The notes: a model not told the origin generated them from the letters alone. A DNA stretch of 64,000 nucleotides from Paenilisteria portnoyi (GCF_014322795.1 NZ_JAASTT010000010.1:1-64000), one strand, 5' to 3'; shown: positions 34,205-42,692, counted from the first letter of the stretch. Made by a program: numbers and translations.

Positions 34205-35177
34205 CCTAGTTTATAATGAGCAGTTGAAGCTTTACAGAAAACGCCGACTCCTGATTATTTTATTTTTGGTTGCGATTATTGTGGGCATTTTTACATATGC
34301 GCAGTTTAGGCAGCATCAGGAGGATGAGCAGAAATCGGGGACGACGGATTGGCATGTGCAGGTGCAGCAACAGATTGTGGACATTGAGAACCGGCTGAGT
34401 TCGAATCGGATTCCGGATGAGTACAAGAAATATATGCGTGTGACGCTGGGGCAGTTGCAGTATTATCTGGATGAGGATGTAAATCCGAACGCGCCGGGAG
34501 CACCAACTTTTCTGAAATCATTCGTCGAAAATGGCATCGGATTACTGTTTCCGCTATTTGTCATGGTGATTGCGGCGGATCTGATTTCTTCGGAGTCGGG
34601 GAGCGGGACGATTAAATTCTTGCTGACGAGGCCGGTGAAACGATGGCGAATCTTGACGAGTAAATTCATTTCGATGATGCTGTCGGTGTCGATTATTTTG
34701 CTAGCATCGGCGATTATAGCATATGCGATATCGGGCGTCGTGTTTGGGTATGGTGGCTGGACGGCGCCGATTTTGACGGGATTCGATGTGAGTGGAGATG
34801 CAGTTGGAACAGCGGGCGTGTATTCGTTGCCAATGTGGCAGTACCTATTGATGGAATTCGGTTTGGCATGGCTGGTCGCGATGGTGATTGGCGTGCTGAC
34901 GTTGATGTGCTCAGTATTGGTGAGAAGTACGGCGGCCGTAATGGGAATTATGCTGTCGGCGCTGATTACGGGATCGATTTTGAGCAACCTTGTGTCGTCT
35001 TGGCCAAGCGCGAAATATTTATTCATGGTTAATTTGCAGTTGACGAATTACTTGAACGGGACGAGTCCGCCAGTGGACGGCATGACGCTCGGATTTTCTG
35101 TCGTGACGTTGCTTGTTTGGATGGTCGCGGGCTTAATTACATCATACTGGGTGTTTATGAAACGCGATGTTTATTGA
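34197..35177 (+). CDS. ABC-2 type permease
   Basis: 326 residues, six membrane helices: one at about 18-38, then a large outside loop with charged helices (to about 105), then helices near 110-135, 160-185, 220-245, 250-272 and 300-320. SSESGSGTIKFLLTRPVKRW is the usual ABC-2 coupling segment. TTG 34197 has GGAGGG 7 bases upstream. Last gene of the operon, followed by a terminator. Substrate unknown. Confidence 0.88.
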   Translation: MINLVYNEQLKLYRKRRLLIILFLVAIIVGIFTYAQFRQHQEDEQKSGTTDWHVQVQQQIVDIENRLSSNRIPDEYKKYMRVTLGQLQYYLDEDVNPNAPGAPTFLKSFVENGIGLLFPLFVMVIAADLISSESGSGTIKFLLTRPVKRWRILTSKFISMMLSVSIILLASAIIAYAISGVVFGYGGWTAPILTGFDVSGDAVGTAGVYSLPMWQYLLMEFGLAWLVAMVIGVLTLMCSVLVRSTAAVMGIMLSALITGSILSNLVSSWPSAKYLFMVNLQLTNYLNGTSPPVDGMTLGFSVVTLLVWMVAGLITSYWVFMKRDVY

Positions 35178-35185
35178 AAAAATGG

Positions 35186-35219
35186 CTCTGGGATGCGGAT
35201 TGTATCTCGGAGTTTTTTT
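35186..35219 (+). terminator. Terminator of the SGNH-ABC operon
   Basis: CTCTGGGAT/ATCTCGGAG stem with two wobble pairs, then seven T. Confidence 0.75.
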
Positions 35220-35259
35220 GTCGCTTACTTTTTATAAGCAAAGTTCTTTCTTTTTATAT

Positions 35260-35275
35260 AGTTTAGTGTTAAACT
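35260..35275 (+). promoter_or_regulatory. Candidate operator of the Mhq-like operon
   Basis: AGTTTA-GTGT-TAAACT inverted repeat next to a TATAGT -10-like box, 34 bases before the first gene. It does not match the B. subtilis MhqR box as I remember it, so any MarR-type regulator would have a different site. Confidence 0.4.
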
Positions 35276-35308
35276 GTTTTTAAAGATAAAGAGAGAGGGT
35301 GTGAGGAT

Positions 35309-36175
35309 ATGATTACAGGGATACATCATGTGTCGGCTTTTACGAAATCGGCGGTTGAAAATCGGACTTTTTATACGGAAGTGCTTGGTTTGAGGTTGGT
35401 GAAAAATACGGTGAACCAGAATAATACGCGAATGCGGCATTTATTTTATGGGGATTATCGAGGAAATCCGGGGACGTTGCTTACTTTTTTTGAAATTAAA
35501 CGGCTTGGTCGGGCGAGACGGGAACAGGCTTTTTATGGGACGACGTATTTGGCGGTTCCGAACGGTGCGCTTGATTTCTGGGAGGAGCGGTTGACGCCGC
35601 ACGTGACGGAGATGGAGCGGACGAACGCGGGCTTGGTTTTTGAGGATGCGGATAGTTTTCGGATAATGCTGGTTGAGGTGGATGAGGAGATTTTGCCGGA
35701 GAATGCGACGCAGCATACGGATATTCCAGCTGATAAACAGGTGATACGGATTCTCGGAATAGATTGGCATGTGCGGGATACGGAGCGTTTAGCTGATTTT
35801 ATGAAGCAGTTTTTGCAGATGGAGCCAGGGCATTTGACGCATTTTATTCCAAGTGGATCGGATGCGAAAACAAGGATGGGCCGTGGCAGTATTGACCATG
35901 TGGCTTATCGGGTTGCGACGAAAGCAGATGTGGCAAAATGGCGTCAGTTGGCTGTGGATGCGGGGCTGGAAATAGTGGAATTCGTGGATCGGGCCTATTT
36001 TACGAGTTTGTATTTCCGCGAACCGAATGGGCTTTTGATTGAAATTGCGAGTGACACGCCAGGTTTTGCGATTGATGAAACGATGGAGACGCTGGGCGAA
36101 ACGCTTGCCTTGCCGCCATTTTTAGAAGGAAAACGTGTAGACATTGAATCTAATTTAAAGGAGAATGACAAATGA
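35309..36175 (+). CDS. Ring-cleaving dioxygenase, glyoxalase fold (MhqO/MhqE-like), first copy
   Basis: 288 residues made of two vicinal-oxygen-chelate modules. Metal ligands are expected at GIHHVSAFT (His6/7), SIDHVAYRV (about residue 195) and LLIEIASDTPGF (Glu). B. subtilis MhqA/E/O proteins of this family are induced by hydroquinones and catechols and protect against them. Ribosome site GAGGGTG before ATG 35309. Its stop overlaps the next dioxygenase start by 4 bases (ATGA). Compared with its neighbour it is 30 residues shorter, mainly in the middle. Confidence 0.88.
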   Translation: MITGIHHVSAFTKSAVENRTFYTEVLGLRLVKNTVNQNNTRMRHLFYGDYRGNPGTLLTFFEIKRLGRARREQAFYGTTYLAVPNGALDFWEERLTPHVTEMERTNAGLVFEDADSFRIMLVEVDEEILPENATQHTDIPADKQVIRILGIDWHVRDTERLADFMKQFLQMEPGHLTHFIPSGSDAKTRMGRGSIDHVAYRVATKADVAKWRQLAVDAGLEIVEFVDRAYFTSLYFREPNGLLIEIASDTPGFAIDETMETLGETLALPPFLEGKRVDIESNLKENDK

Positions 36176-37128
36176 AAGAATTAAAAGGAATCCACCATGT
36201 AACGGCGATGACGAGTAGTGCGGAGAAGAATTATGCGTTTTATACAGAGACGCTTGGGATGCGACTTGTGAAGAAAACAGTAAATCAGGATGACATTCAG
36301 ACATATCACTTATTTTTTGCGGATGATGCGGGTTCTGCGGGAACGGATATGACGTTTTTCGATTTTCCGAATTTACCAAAAGGGCGTAAAGGAACGGATA
36401 GTATTTCGAAAACATCGTTCCGTGTACCGAGTGATGCGGCGCTCGATTATTGGGTGAAGCGTTTTGACGAATTGGGCGTGGATCATGACTCCATCAGCGA
36501 AAGTTTCGGCAAAAAAGTGTTGGCGTTCCGCGATTTTGATGAGCAGTCGTTGCAACTGATTTCGGATGAAAAAAATGAGGGTGTGGCGCCTGGAATTCCG
36601 TGGAAGAAAGGGCCAGTTCCAGCTGAGTTCGCGATTTACGGATTGGGTCCTGTGTATTTGACCGTGCAAAACAAGGAGAATATCGGCTTAGTGTTGACAG
36701 TCATTCTTGGGTTTAGAGAAGTGGCGACGAGTGGCGCGGAGCATTTATATGAGGTTGGCGAAGGTGGAAACGGAGCGCAAGTTATTGTTGAGGAGCGCAA
36801 TGATATATTGCCTGCGATGCAAGGGTATGGAAATGTGCACCATGTTGCGTTTCGTGTCGAGGATCATGCGGAATTGGAGAAATGGATTGCGCGTGCGAAT
36901 GAGTTTCAAGCACCGAATTCGGGTTATGTGGATCGATTCTATTTTGAATCGCTGTACATGCCGGTTTCGCAACAAATTTTGTTTGAATTCGCGACGGATG
37001 GACCTGGTTTTGCGCAAGATGAGCCGTATGAAACGATGGGTGAGAAGCTTTCGTTACCACCATTTTTAGAGGAAAAACGAGCAGCGATTGAGGCGGAAGT
37101 TCGCCCGTTGGATACGAAAAGGAGCTGA
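36172..37128 (+). CDS. Ring-cleaving dioxygenase, glyoxalase fold (MhqO/MhqE-like), second copy
   Basis: 318 residues, same two-module VOC fold: GIHHVTAMTSS at the N-terminus, NVHHVAFRVED (about 221) and QILFEFATDGPGF supply the metal ligands. Paralogue of the preceding gene (both contain TETLGMRLVKKTVNQ/TEVLGLRLVKNTVNQ type segments). Two different copies in a row suggest different quinone or catechol substrates. AAAGGAG precedes ATG 36172. Followed 5 bases later by the MhqD-like hydrolase. Confidence 0.9.
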   Translation: MKELKGIHHVTAMTSSAEKNYAFYTETLGMRLVKKTVNQDDIQTYHLFFADDAGSAGTDMTFFDFPNLPKGRKGTDSISKTSFRVPSDAALDYWVKRFDELGVDHDSISESFGKKVLAFRDFDEQSLQLISDEKNEGVAPGIPWKKGPVPAEFAIYGLGPVYLTVQNKENIGLVLTVILGFREVATSGAEHLYEVGEGGNGAQVIVEERNDILPAMQGYGNVHHVAFRVEDHAELEKWIARANEFQAPNSGYVDRFYFESLYMPVSQQILFEFATDGPGFAQDEPYETMGEKLSLPPFLEEKRAAIEAEVRPLDTKRS

Positions 37129-37133
37129 TCGAG

Positions 37134-37742
37134 ATGGAGCATATTTTTATACAAGGGAAAAAGAAGGATTTGATGCCACTTGTTTTGCTTCACGGGACGG
37201 GTGGCGATGAGCAGTCGTTGTTGCAGTTAGCGGAGATTATTGCGCCAGACGCGAGTGTGTTATCGTTTCGTGGGGACGTGTCGGAGAATGGGGCCAATCG
37301 GTTTTTCGCGCGGTATGCGGACGGCTCGTTTGATTTGGCGAGTTTGAAGGAGAAAACGGGAGAATTAGTGACGGAAATCAGGGTATTGGCTGGAAAATAT
37401 GATTTTGATGCGGCAAATGTGGTTGCGGTTGGTTATTCGAACGGTGCCAACATTGCAGCGAATGCGATTTTGACGGATGCTGCGAGTTTCCAAAAGGCGA
37501 TTTTGTTTCATGCGATGCCGTCTGGTGAGGAGATGCCTGATTTCACGTTGGATCGGGCGGCAGTTTTTGTGACGGCGGGCGTGAATGATCCGTTGGTGAC
37601 GGCGGCAGGATCTCAGTCTTTGATTGATGCGCTGAGTCATCGAGGGGCTGCGGTCGCGTCACTTTGGACGCAAAATGGGCATAATTTGACGATGGTGGAA
37701 GTCGAAGCAGCGCGTGATTGGTATGTGGCGCAACATGATTAG
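37134..37742 (+). CDS. MhqD-like phospholipase/carboxylesterase family hydrolase
   Basis: 202-residue alpha/beta hydrolase: oxyanion region LLHGTGGDEQ, nucleophile elbow GYSNGANIA (Ser about 103), Asp in GVNDPLV, His in NGHNLT. B. subtilis MhqD, same family, sits with MhqE in a quinone-responsive operon, and here it lies right behind two MhqE-like dioxygenases. AAGGAG precedes ATG 37134. Its end overlaps the flavin reductase-like start by 8 bases. Confidence 0.88.
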   Translation: MEHIFIQGKKKDLMPLVLLHGTGGDEQSLLQLAEIIAPDASVLSFRGDVSENGANRFFARYADGSFDLASLKEKTGELVTEIRVLAGKYDFDAANVVAVGYSNGANIAANAILTDAASFQKAILFHAMPSGEEMPDFTLDRAAVFVTAGVNDPLVTAAGSQSLIDALSHRGAAVASLWTQNGHNLTMVEVEAARDWYVAQHD

Positions 37743-38352
37743 GATGGATGCGAGCGAGTTATCACCGCAGGACAATTATAAGTTTTTGAGCGGGGCGATT
37801 ATTCCGAGACCGATTGCTTTCGTGACGACGATATCGGAAAATGGTGTGTTGAATGCGGCGCCGTTTAGTTTTTTTAATGTGGTGTCGAGTCAGCCGACGA
37901 TTGTGTCGATTGCGATTCAACGGGATAATGGGCAGATGAAGGATACGGCGCGGAATATTCTCGAAACTGGTGAGCTGGTGATTCATATTGTGGATGAGGA
38001 TTTGACGGCGGAAATGAACAAGACGGCGGCGAGACTGACGCCAGAGGAAAACGAGTTAGATGCGACGAATTTGACGGTAGTCCCGAGTGAAAAAGTGGCG
38101 GTTCCGGCGATTAAAGAAGGTAAGATTCGGATGGAGGCAAACTTGTTTCAGCATATTCCCATTTCGAATGATGAGGGAAATCCCGTCACCGATTTGATCT
38201 TGGCTCGCGTGGTATTTTATCATGCGGATGCGTCCGTTTTTGATGTCGAGAAGCAGTACGTTTTGACGGATGAACTGAAGCCCGTGGCGCGTTTAGCAGG
38301 GAATAATTACGCAAAATTGGGCGAGACTTTTATAGTGGAACGGCCTAAATAA
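37735..38352 (+). CDS. Flavin reductase-like FMN-binding split-barrel protein
   Basis: 205 residues with the flavin reductase/DIM6-NTAB fold signature GAIIPRPIAFVTTISENGVLNAAPFSFFNVV and ARNILETGELVIHIV. Such proteins bind FMN and are reductases or partners of monooxygenases. ATG 37735 overlaps the hydrolase stop; ATG 37744 is an alternative and neither has a strong ribosome site, suggesting translational coupling. Last gene of the operon. A quinone- or flavin-reducing role beside the dioxygenases is inference. Confidence 0.85.
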   Translation: MIRMDASELSPQDNYKFLSGAIIPRPIAFVTTISENGVLNAAPFSFFNVVSSQPTIVSIAIQRDNGQMKDTARNILETGELVIHIVDEDLTAEMNKTAARLTPEENELDATNLTVVPSEKVAVPAIKEGKIRMEANLFQHIPISNDEGNPVTDLILARVVFYHADASVFDVEKQYVLTDELKPVARLAGNNYAKLGETFIVERPK

Positions 38353-38366
38353 GCAACCTATTTGAA

Positions 38367-38404
38367 AAACGCAGCGCATCCACCTAGGCGCTGCGTTTTT
38401 TTTT
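38367..38404 (+). terminator. Terminator of the Mhq-like operon
   Basis: AACGCAGCG/CGCTGCGTT stem then nine T. Confidence 0.92.
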
Positions 38405-38445
38405 CTGTTATAATGAAAATGAGTTAGCGAAAGGGGGCGTGGGCG

Positions 38446-38955
38446 ATGATTCAGATTCGGGAAGCTTGTGAATATGATGCGAAACGATTTGCAAAAATGC
38501 AATTACAAATAGATGGTGAGACGGATTATATGCTCTACGGCGCTGGGGAGCGGGAGATTTCGACGAAGGATGCGCGAAAACGGATTGAGTATTTTGCGGA
38601 TTTGCCATATTCGCTTATTTTAGTGGCGGAGGATATGGAAACGGAGGAGTTAATCGGATTTTTGATAGCAGATGGAAATCCACCGAATCGGATGCAGCAT
38701 AGCGTATATATCGCAGTCGGTGTTGTGAAGTCGCACTGGGGACAAGGTGTAGCAACATGCTTATTTACGCATATGGAAACGTGGGCAAAAGCGCGTGGCG
38801 TGGTACGTCGGATCGAATTGGGCGTGTTGTGCGAGAACCAGACAGCCTTGCGTTTATATCAAAATCTTGGCTATGAAATCGAAGGCACACATCGTGATTC
38901 CTTCATGATTGGCACGGATTATTATGATACATATTGGATGTCTAAATTGATTTAA
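38446..38955 (+). CDS. GNAT family N-acetyltransferase
   Basis: 169 residues with AVGVVKSHWGQGVATCLF (acetyl-CoA pyrophosphate loop Gln/Arg-x-x-Gly-x-Gly/Ala as WGQGVA) and the C-terminal ALRLYQNLGYEIEGTHRDSF, typical of RimJ/SpeG-like branch proteins. ATG 38446 follows AAGGGGGCG. Monocistronic between a terminator and the hflX leader promoter. Substrate unknown; similar proteins acetylate small amines or protein N-termini. Confidence 0.85.
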   Translation: MIQIREACEYDAKRFAKMQLQIDGETDYMLYGAGEREISTKDARKRIEYFADLPYSLILVAEDMETEELIGFLIADGNPPNRMQHSVYIAVGVVKSHWGQGVATCLFTHMETWAKARGVVRRIELGVLCENQTALRLYQNLGYEIEGTHRDSFMIGTDYYDTYWMSKLI

Positions 38956-38959
38956 TGAC

Positions 38960-38988
38960 TTGCAAACCGTTTTTTACCATGTTACAAT
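38960..38988 (+). promoter_or_regulatory. Promoter of the hflX leader transcript
   Basis: TTGCAA (38960-38965), 17-base spacer, TACAAT (38983-38988), over 350 bases before hflX, implying a long untranslated leader. Confidence 0.8.
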
Positions 38989-39021
38989 GTGACTAATTAA
39001 AATGATCGGAGGGTTGTCCAG

Positions 39022-39072
39022 ATGTGGTATGTTAGACTTAGAATTCCAAATTCGCTAAACGTAACTAAATAG
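39022..39072 (+). CDS. Putative leader peptide of hflX
   Basis: Sixteen-codon frame MWYVRLRIPNSLNVTK behind GGAGGG (39009-39014) with workable spacing, starting some 28 bases after the predicted transcript start. Too short for ordinary gene finding. Leader peptides of this size and position control antibiotic-resistance genes by ribosome stalling, and the Listeria hflXr (lmo0762) gene is reported to be regulated by such attenuation. Translation here is inferred from signals only. Confidence 0.7.
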   Translation: MWYVRLRIPNSLNVTK

Positions 39073-39081
39073 TGCGAGAAT

Positions 39082-39264
39082 GAGTTCAGGACAAGCAGAG
39101 GGGTAATTCGAAATGTACCTATGAAGTATGCGCTGAACTCGACACGGGATTGGTCTGCCTTTCACGAAGGAACCCTAAAACTAAATATTTTCGCGTGCCT
39201 AGATTTTTTCTTAAGGTACGTGTCGATATTGACGGGGGAGCAGATGAATTGTCTGCTTCTTTTT
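39082..39264 (+). promoter_or_regulatory. hflX leader attenuator region
   Basis: Contains a perfect stem GAGTTCAG/CTGAACTC (39082-39089, 39133-39140) right after the leader peptide, a second stem CGTGCCT/AGGTACG (39194-39220), and an intrinsic terminator GAGCAGA-TGAATTG-TCTGCTTC with five T (39238-39264). AGCAGA at 39094-39099 could pair with TCTGCT of the terminator, and GTGCCTAGA occurs twice (39195, 39268), giving alternative pairings. Consistent with terminator/antiterminator switching. Fills most of the 397-base gap before hflX. Confidence 0.75.
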
Positions 39265-39352
39265 GTTGTGCCTAGAACTTCCTATTTTGGGGCACTGGCC
39301 GTCTCTACACCCTCGCACGTGTAAAAATAAAAAAACACTGGAGGAATGACTC

Positions 39353-40624
39353 ATGACTAGAACAGCAATATTAGTAGGAATTACAATGCAACAGGCAAAC
39401 TTTGAATACTCGATGGCGGAACTTGCCAATTTGGCGGAGGCTAATGCAATTAAGCCAGTTGGTGAAATTACGCAAAAGTTGGATCGGAAAAATAAAGCAA
39501 CCTATGTCGGCAACGGGAAAGTAGATGAAATAAAGAGTTTGGCGGATTATGAAGATGTTGATCTCGTTATTTTTAATGATGAGTTGGCGCCTTCGCAAAT
39601 TCGAAACTTAGAGGAGTTGCTAGAAATTGAAGTGATGGACCGGACGCGACTTATTTTAGATATTTTTGCGGAACGGGCGAAAACGAGAGAGGCGCAGCTA
39701 CAAGTGCAAGTTGCTCGTTTGAAATATGAACTGCCGCGTGTTGTGGGGCAAGGGGAAGGGATGGATCAGCAAAGCGGAAAAGGTGGACTGAAAAACCGTG
39801 GTGCTGGGGAAACAAAACTTGAGATGGATCGGCGTCGCATTAAAAATCAAATCAGTCAGCTGAATAAGGAGCTGGACGGCCTCGTGGCGGAGCGGCAAGT
39901 ACAGCGTCGCCAGAGACAAAAAAATGAGATTCCTGTTGTGTCGCTTGTGGGTTACACCAATGCCGGCAAGTCGACCATCATGAATGCGATGGTCACAGTG
40001 CACAGCCAGACAGCAAACAAGCAAGTTTTTGAGAAAGATATGCTATTTGCGACGCTTGAAACGAGTGTTCGTGAAATTGTTTTGCCAGATAAAAAACAGT
40101 TTTTGCTTACGGATACGGTTGGTTTTGTCAGTAAATTGCCGCATAACTTGGTGAAAGCTTTCCGTTCGACGCTCGAGGAAGCAGCCGAAGCGGACGTGTT
40201 GATTCACGTTGTCGATGTATCGCATGAATATTTTGAGGCGATGATGAAAACGACGGAGGAAACACTAGCGGAACTGGATATTACGGATCGCCCCATCATC
40301 TTTGCTTATAATAAAGCGGATTTGGCGACGAATGTGATGTTCCCAAGACGTGAGGGCGATAGCTTATACTTGTCTGCGCGAGAGGACGCAGGACTTGAAT
40401 TGCTCATCGATATGATTAAAGAGCAGGTGTTCAACGATTATAAGACGGTGACTTTTGTGATTCCGTTTGATCGTGGGGACGTGGTTTCTTATTTAAATGA
40501 ACATGCGGATGTACTTGAAACGGCTTACGAAAATGAGGGAACGGTTCTGCGGGTGAATGCCCAAGAATCAGATCGGATGAAATATGCCGAATTTATTGGG
40601 GAGGATACTCAAAAAGAAGGCTAA
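39353..40624 (+). CDS. hflX: HflX-family ribosome-splitting GTPase (HflXr-like)
   Basis: 423 residues: N-terminal HflX domain (to about 195) with glycine-rich GQGEGMDQQSGKGGLKNRGAGE, a coiled segment, then the G domain with G1 GYTNAGKST (about 202-210), G3 DTVGF and G4 NKADL. HflX splits stalled 70S ribosomes; a Listeria paralogue (HflXr) gives macrolide/lincosamide tolerance. Long inducible leader plus the following phosphoesterase and lipoate ligase genes match the lmo0762-0764 order, so this is more likely HflXr than the housekeeping HflX. CTGGAGG precedes ATG 39353. Confidence 0.92.
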   Translation: MTRTAILVGITMQQANFEYSMAELANLAEANAIKPVGEITQKLDRKNKATYVGNGKVDEIKSLADYEDVDLVIFNDELAPSQIRNLEELLEIEVMDRTRLILDIFAERAKTREAQLQVQVARLKYELPRVVGQGEGMDQQSGKGGLKNRGAGETKLEMDRRRIKNQISQLNKELDGLVAERQVQRRQRQKNEIPVVSLVGYTNAGKSTIMNAMVTVHSQTANKQVFEKDMLFATLETSVREIVLPDKKQFLLTDTVGFVSKLPHNLVKAFRSTLEEAAEADVLIHVVDVSHEYFEAMMKTTEETLAELDITDRPIIFAYNKADLATNVMFPRREGDSLYLSAREDAGLELLIDMIKEQVFNDYKTVTFVIPFDRGDVVSYLNEHADVLETAYENEGTVLRVNAQESDRMKYAEFIGEDTQKEG

Positions 40625-40675
40625 GAAGCGATATCTTTGTTATAATAGGGAAAAAAGATGTGAAGGATAGAAGCT

Positions 40676-41545
40676 ATGAAAAATAATTTTTTGAAGGTTA
40701 CAGGTTTTGCCGCGCTAGCTTTTACAGGCTACGCGTATTGGTCAACGAAGCAACTTAGAACAACGGATTACAACATTGTTTCGGCTAAAATTGCACCGGA
40801 GTTGGATGGGTTTCGGATTTTGCAACTTTCAGATGTGCACGGCGATACGTTTGGTCGTTATAATCATCGTTTGATCAAGAAGGTTTGGTCGATTGATCCG
40901 GATATCATTGTCGTGACAGGCGATTTGCTTGATGGCGATGAGGGCATTAATACAGCGATAACGTTGATGCGTAAGCTTGCGCGGCATTACCCGATTTATT
41001 ATGTTACGGGCAATCATGAGGCACGAAGCGCGAATTTGGAAGACCTTTTGCCGGAATTAGATAAAGCTGGGATTACCTATTTAAAAAATCAACATGTGTA
41101 TATCGAGCGTGATGGCAAATCTTTCGCATTGGCTGGTATTGATGATCCGAGCATGCTGATTCAAAAACCTCACCAGCTTACTTTTGCAGAAGAAATAGCC
41201 TGTGAGGAAGAAATTGTTGCGGCTGAATTGAAGGAAGCGACGACTGGAATTCCAGATTCGATTTTCACGCTTTTACTATCCCATCGACCAGAGAAATGGC
41301 CACTATACCAACAAGCCCCAGTTGATCTCATTTGTTGTGGGCATGCCCATGGCGGACAAGTGCGATTGCCTTTCACAGAAGGTTTATATGCGCCCCACCA
41401 AGGTTTTATGCCAAAATGGACCGCGGGCTTGAAAGAGGCGAACGGTAAGGCGATGATTATCAGTCGCGGGGTTGGTAATGCTACACTTGTACCGCGCGTT
41501 TTTAATGAGCCGGATTTACCAATCATAATATTACGGCATAAATAA
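40676..41545 (+). CDS. Membrane-anchored metallophosphoesterase (YkuE/YaeI-like)
   Basis: 289 residues with one N-terminal hydrophobic segment (about 5-23) and a calcineurin-like domain: LSDVHGD, TGDLLDGD, VTGNHEAR, LLSHRP and CGHAHGGQ provide the two-metal site. B. subtilis YkuE of this family is a Tat-exported phosphoesterase; no twin-arginine pair is seen here, so Sec or simple anchoring is more likely. Starts 51 bases after hflX and probably shares its transcript. Followed by a terminator hairpin. Substrate unknown. Confidence 0.88.
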   Translation: MKNNFLKVTGFAALAFTGYAYWSTKQLRTTDYNIVSAKIAPELDGFRILQLSDVHGDTFGRYNHRLIKKVWSIDPDIIVVTGDLLDGDEGINTAITLMRKLARHYPIYYVTGNHEARSANLEDLLPELDKAGITYLKNQHVYIERDGKSFALAGIDDPSMLIQKPHQLTFAEEIACEEEIVAAELKEATTGIPDSIFTLLLSHRPEKWPLYQQAPVDLICCGHAHGGQVRLPFTEGLYAPHQGFMPKWTAGLKEANGKAMIISRGVGNATLVPRVFNEPDLPIIILRHK

Positions 41546-41549
41546 CAAG

Positions 41550-41594
41550 AAGGGCTTGAAGCGCAGCTGGAAAACTGATGTTTCAAGCCCTTTT
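41550..41594 (+). terminator. Terminator-like hairpin before the lipoate ligase
   Basis: Perfect 11-bp stem AAGGGCTTGAA/TTCAAGCCCTT, then TTTTAT. Weak T-run; may be partial. Confidence 0.7.
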
Positions 41595-41612
41595 ATGGAT
41601 GGAGAGAAGTTC

Positions 41613-42602
41613 GTGATTTATATCGATACGAAAGACTGTTTGGATCAGACGGAGAATTTTGCGATAGAGGAGTTTGCGTTGCGTCATTTAGATGCGAATG
41701 AGATGTATGTGATGTTTTACAGGATGCATCCGACGGTCATTGTGGGGAAGAACCAGAATACGTTAGCCGAGATTAATCAAGCCTACATAGAAGCGCATGA
41801 TATCCCAGTTTTGCGGAGGCTTTCAGGTGGTGGCGCGGTTTATAATGATCAGGGGAATATAAGTTTCAGTATCATTACGAAAGATGACGGAGCGAGTTTT
41901 AATAATTTTGAACGTTTCACAAAGCCAGTGATCGATGCGTTGATAGAGCTTGGTGTGGACGCAAAATTGAGTGGCCGTAATGATATTGAGATTGCAGGTC
42001 GAAAAATATCTGGAAATGCACAGTTCGCGACGGGTGGCAGATTGTACAGTCATGGAACATTACTATTTGATGTGAACCTAGCTAATGTTGAAAAAGCGCT
42101 ACGTGTGAATCCGTTGAAATTACAAGCGAAAGGCGTAAAATCCGTTCGATCACGCGTCACGAATATACGCGAACATCTGCGTGAAGATATGGATATCCAC
42201 ACATTTCAACAAGTCTTGCTACAATCTATTTTCCAAACAACGGAGATACCTACCTATGTTTTTTCTGAGGAAGATTGGCTGCAGATTCGTACAATTCAAA
42301 AAGAGCGCTATCGAAATTGGGACTGGAACTATGGGAAATCCCCTAAATTCAACGTTAAAAATGAGCAGAAATTTTCTGGTGGACTGGTAGAAATGCAATT
42401 CCAAGTCGAGAAAGGACGTATTACAACCGCTCAAATTTTCGGAGATTTTTTTGCAACGGGAGATATTAAAGTAGTTGAAAATAAGTTGTTAGGAGTTACC
42501 TATACACGAGAAGCGCTAGATGCTTTTTTAGAAAAAATCGATGTACCGCTTTATTTTGGTAAAGTCACAAAAGAAGAGCTCCGAACAATTATTTTTCAGT
42601 GA
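41613..42602 (+). CDS. lplA: Lipoate-protein ligase A (LplA2-like)
   Basis: Activates lipoate with ATP and attaches it to E2/H-protein domains. 329 residues from GTG 41613, which gives the normal family N-terminus (VIYIDTKDCLDQTENFAIEEF) and has GGAGAG 7 bases upstream; longer in-frame starts run into the terminator hairpin. Motifs RRLSGGGAVYNDQGNISFS, GRNDIEIAGRKISGNAQ and the lipoate-binding Lys in GRKISG are intact, followed by the C-terminal accessory domain. Neighbours match the lmo0764 (lplA2) position. Confidence 0.93.
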   Translation: MIYIDTKDCLDQTENFAIEEFALRHLDANEMYVMFYRMHPTVIVGKNQNTLAEINQAYIEAHDIPVLRRLSGGGAVYNDQGNISFSIITKDDGASFNNFERFTKPVIDALIELGVDAKLSGRNDIEIAGRKISGNAQFATGGRLYSHGTLLFDVNLANVEKALRVNPLKLQAKGVKSVRSRVTNIREHLREDMDIHTFQQVLLQSIFQTTEIPTYVFSEEDWLQIRTIQKERYRNWDWNYGKSPKFNVKNEQKFSGGLVEMQFQVEKGRITTAQIFGDFFATGDIKVVENKLLGVTYTREALDAFLEKIDVPLYFGKVTKEELRTIIFQ

Positions 42603-42692
42603 AATTTAGAATCTAAGTCTCTGGTATGATGTATTGCACAGTAGTGATATGTTAGACTATATCTATAAACTAAAGAAGGCAGGGAATAAAAT

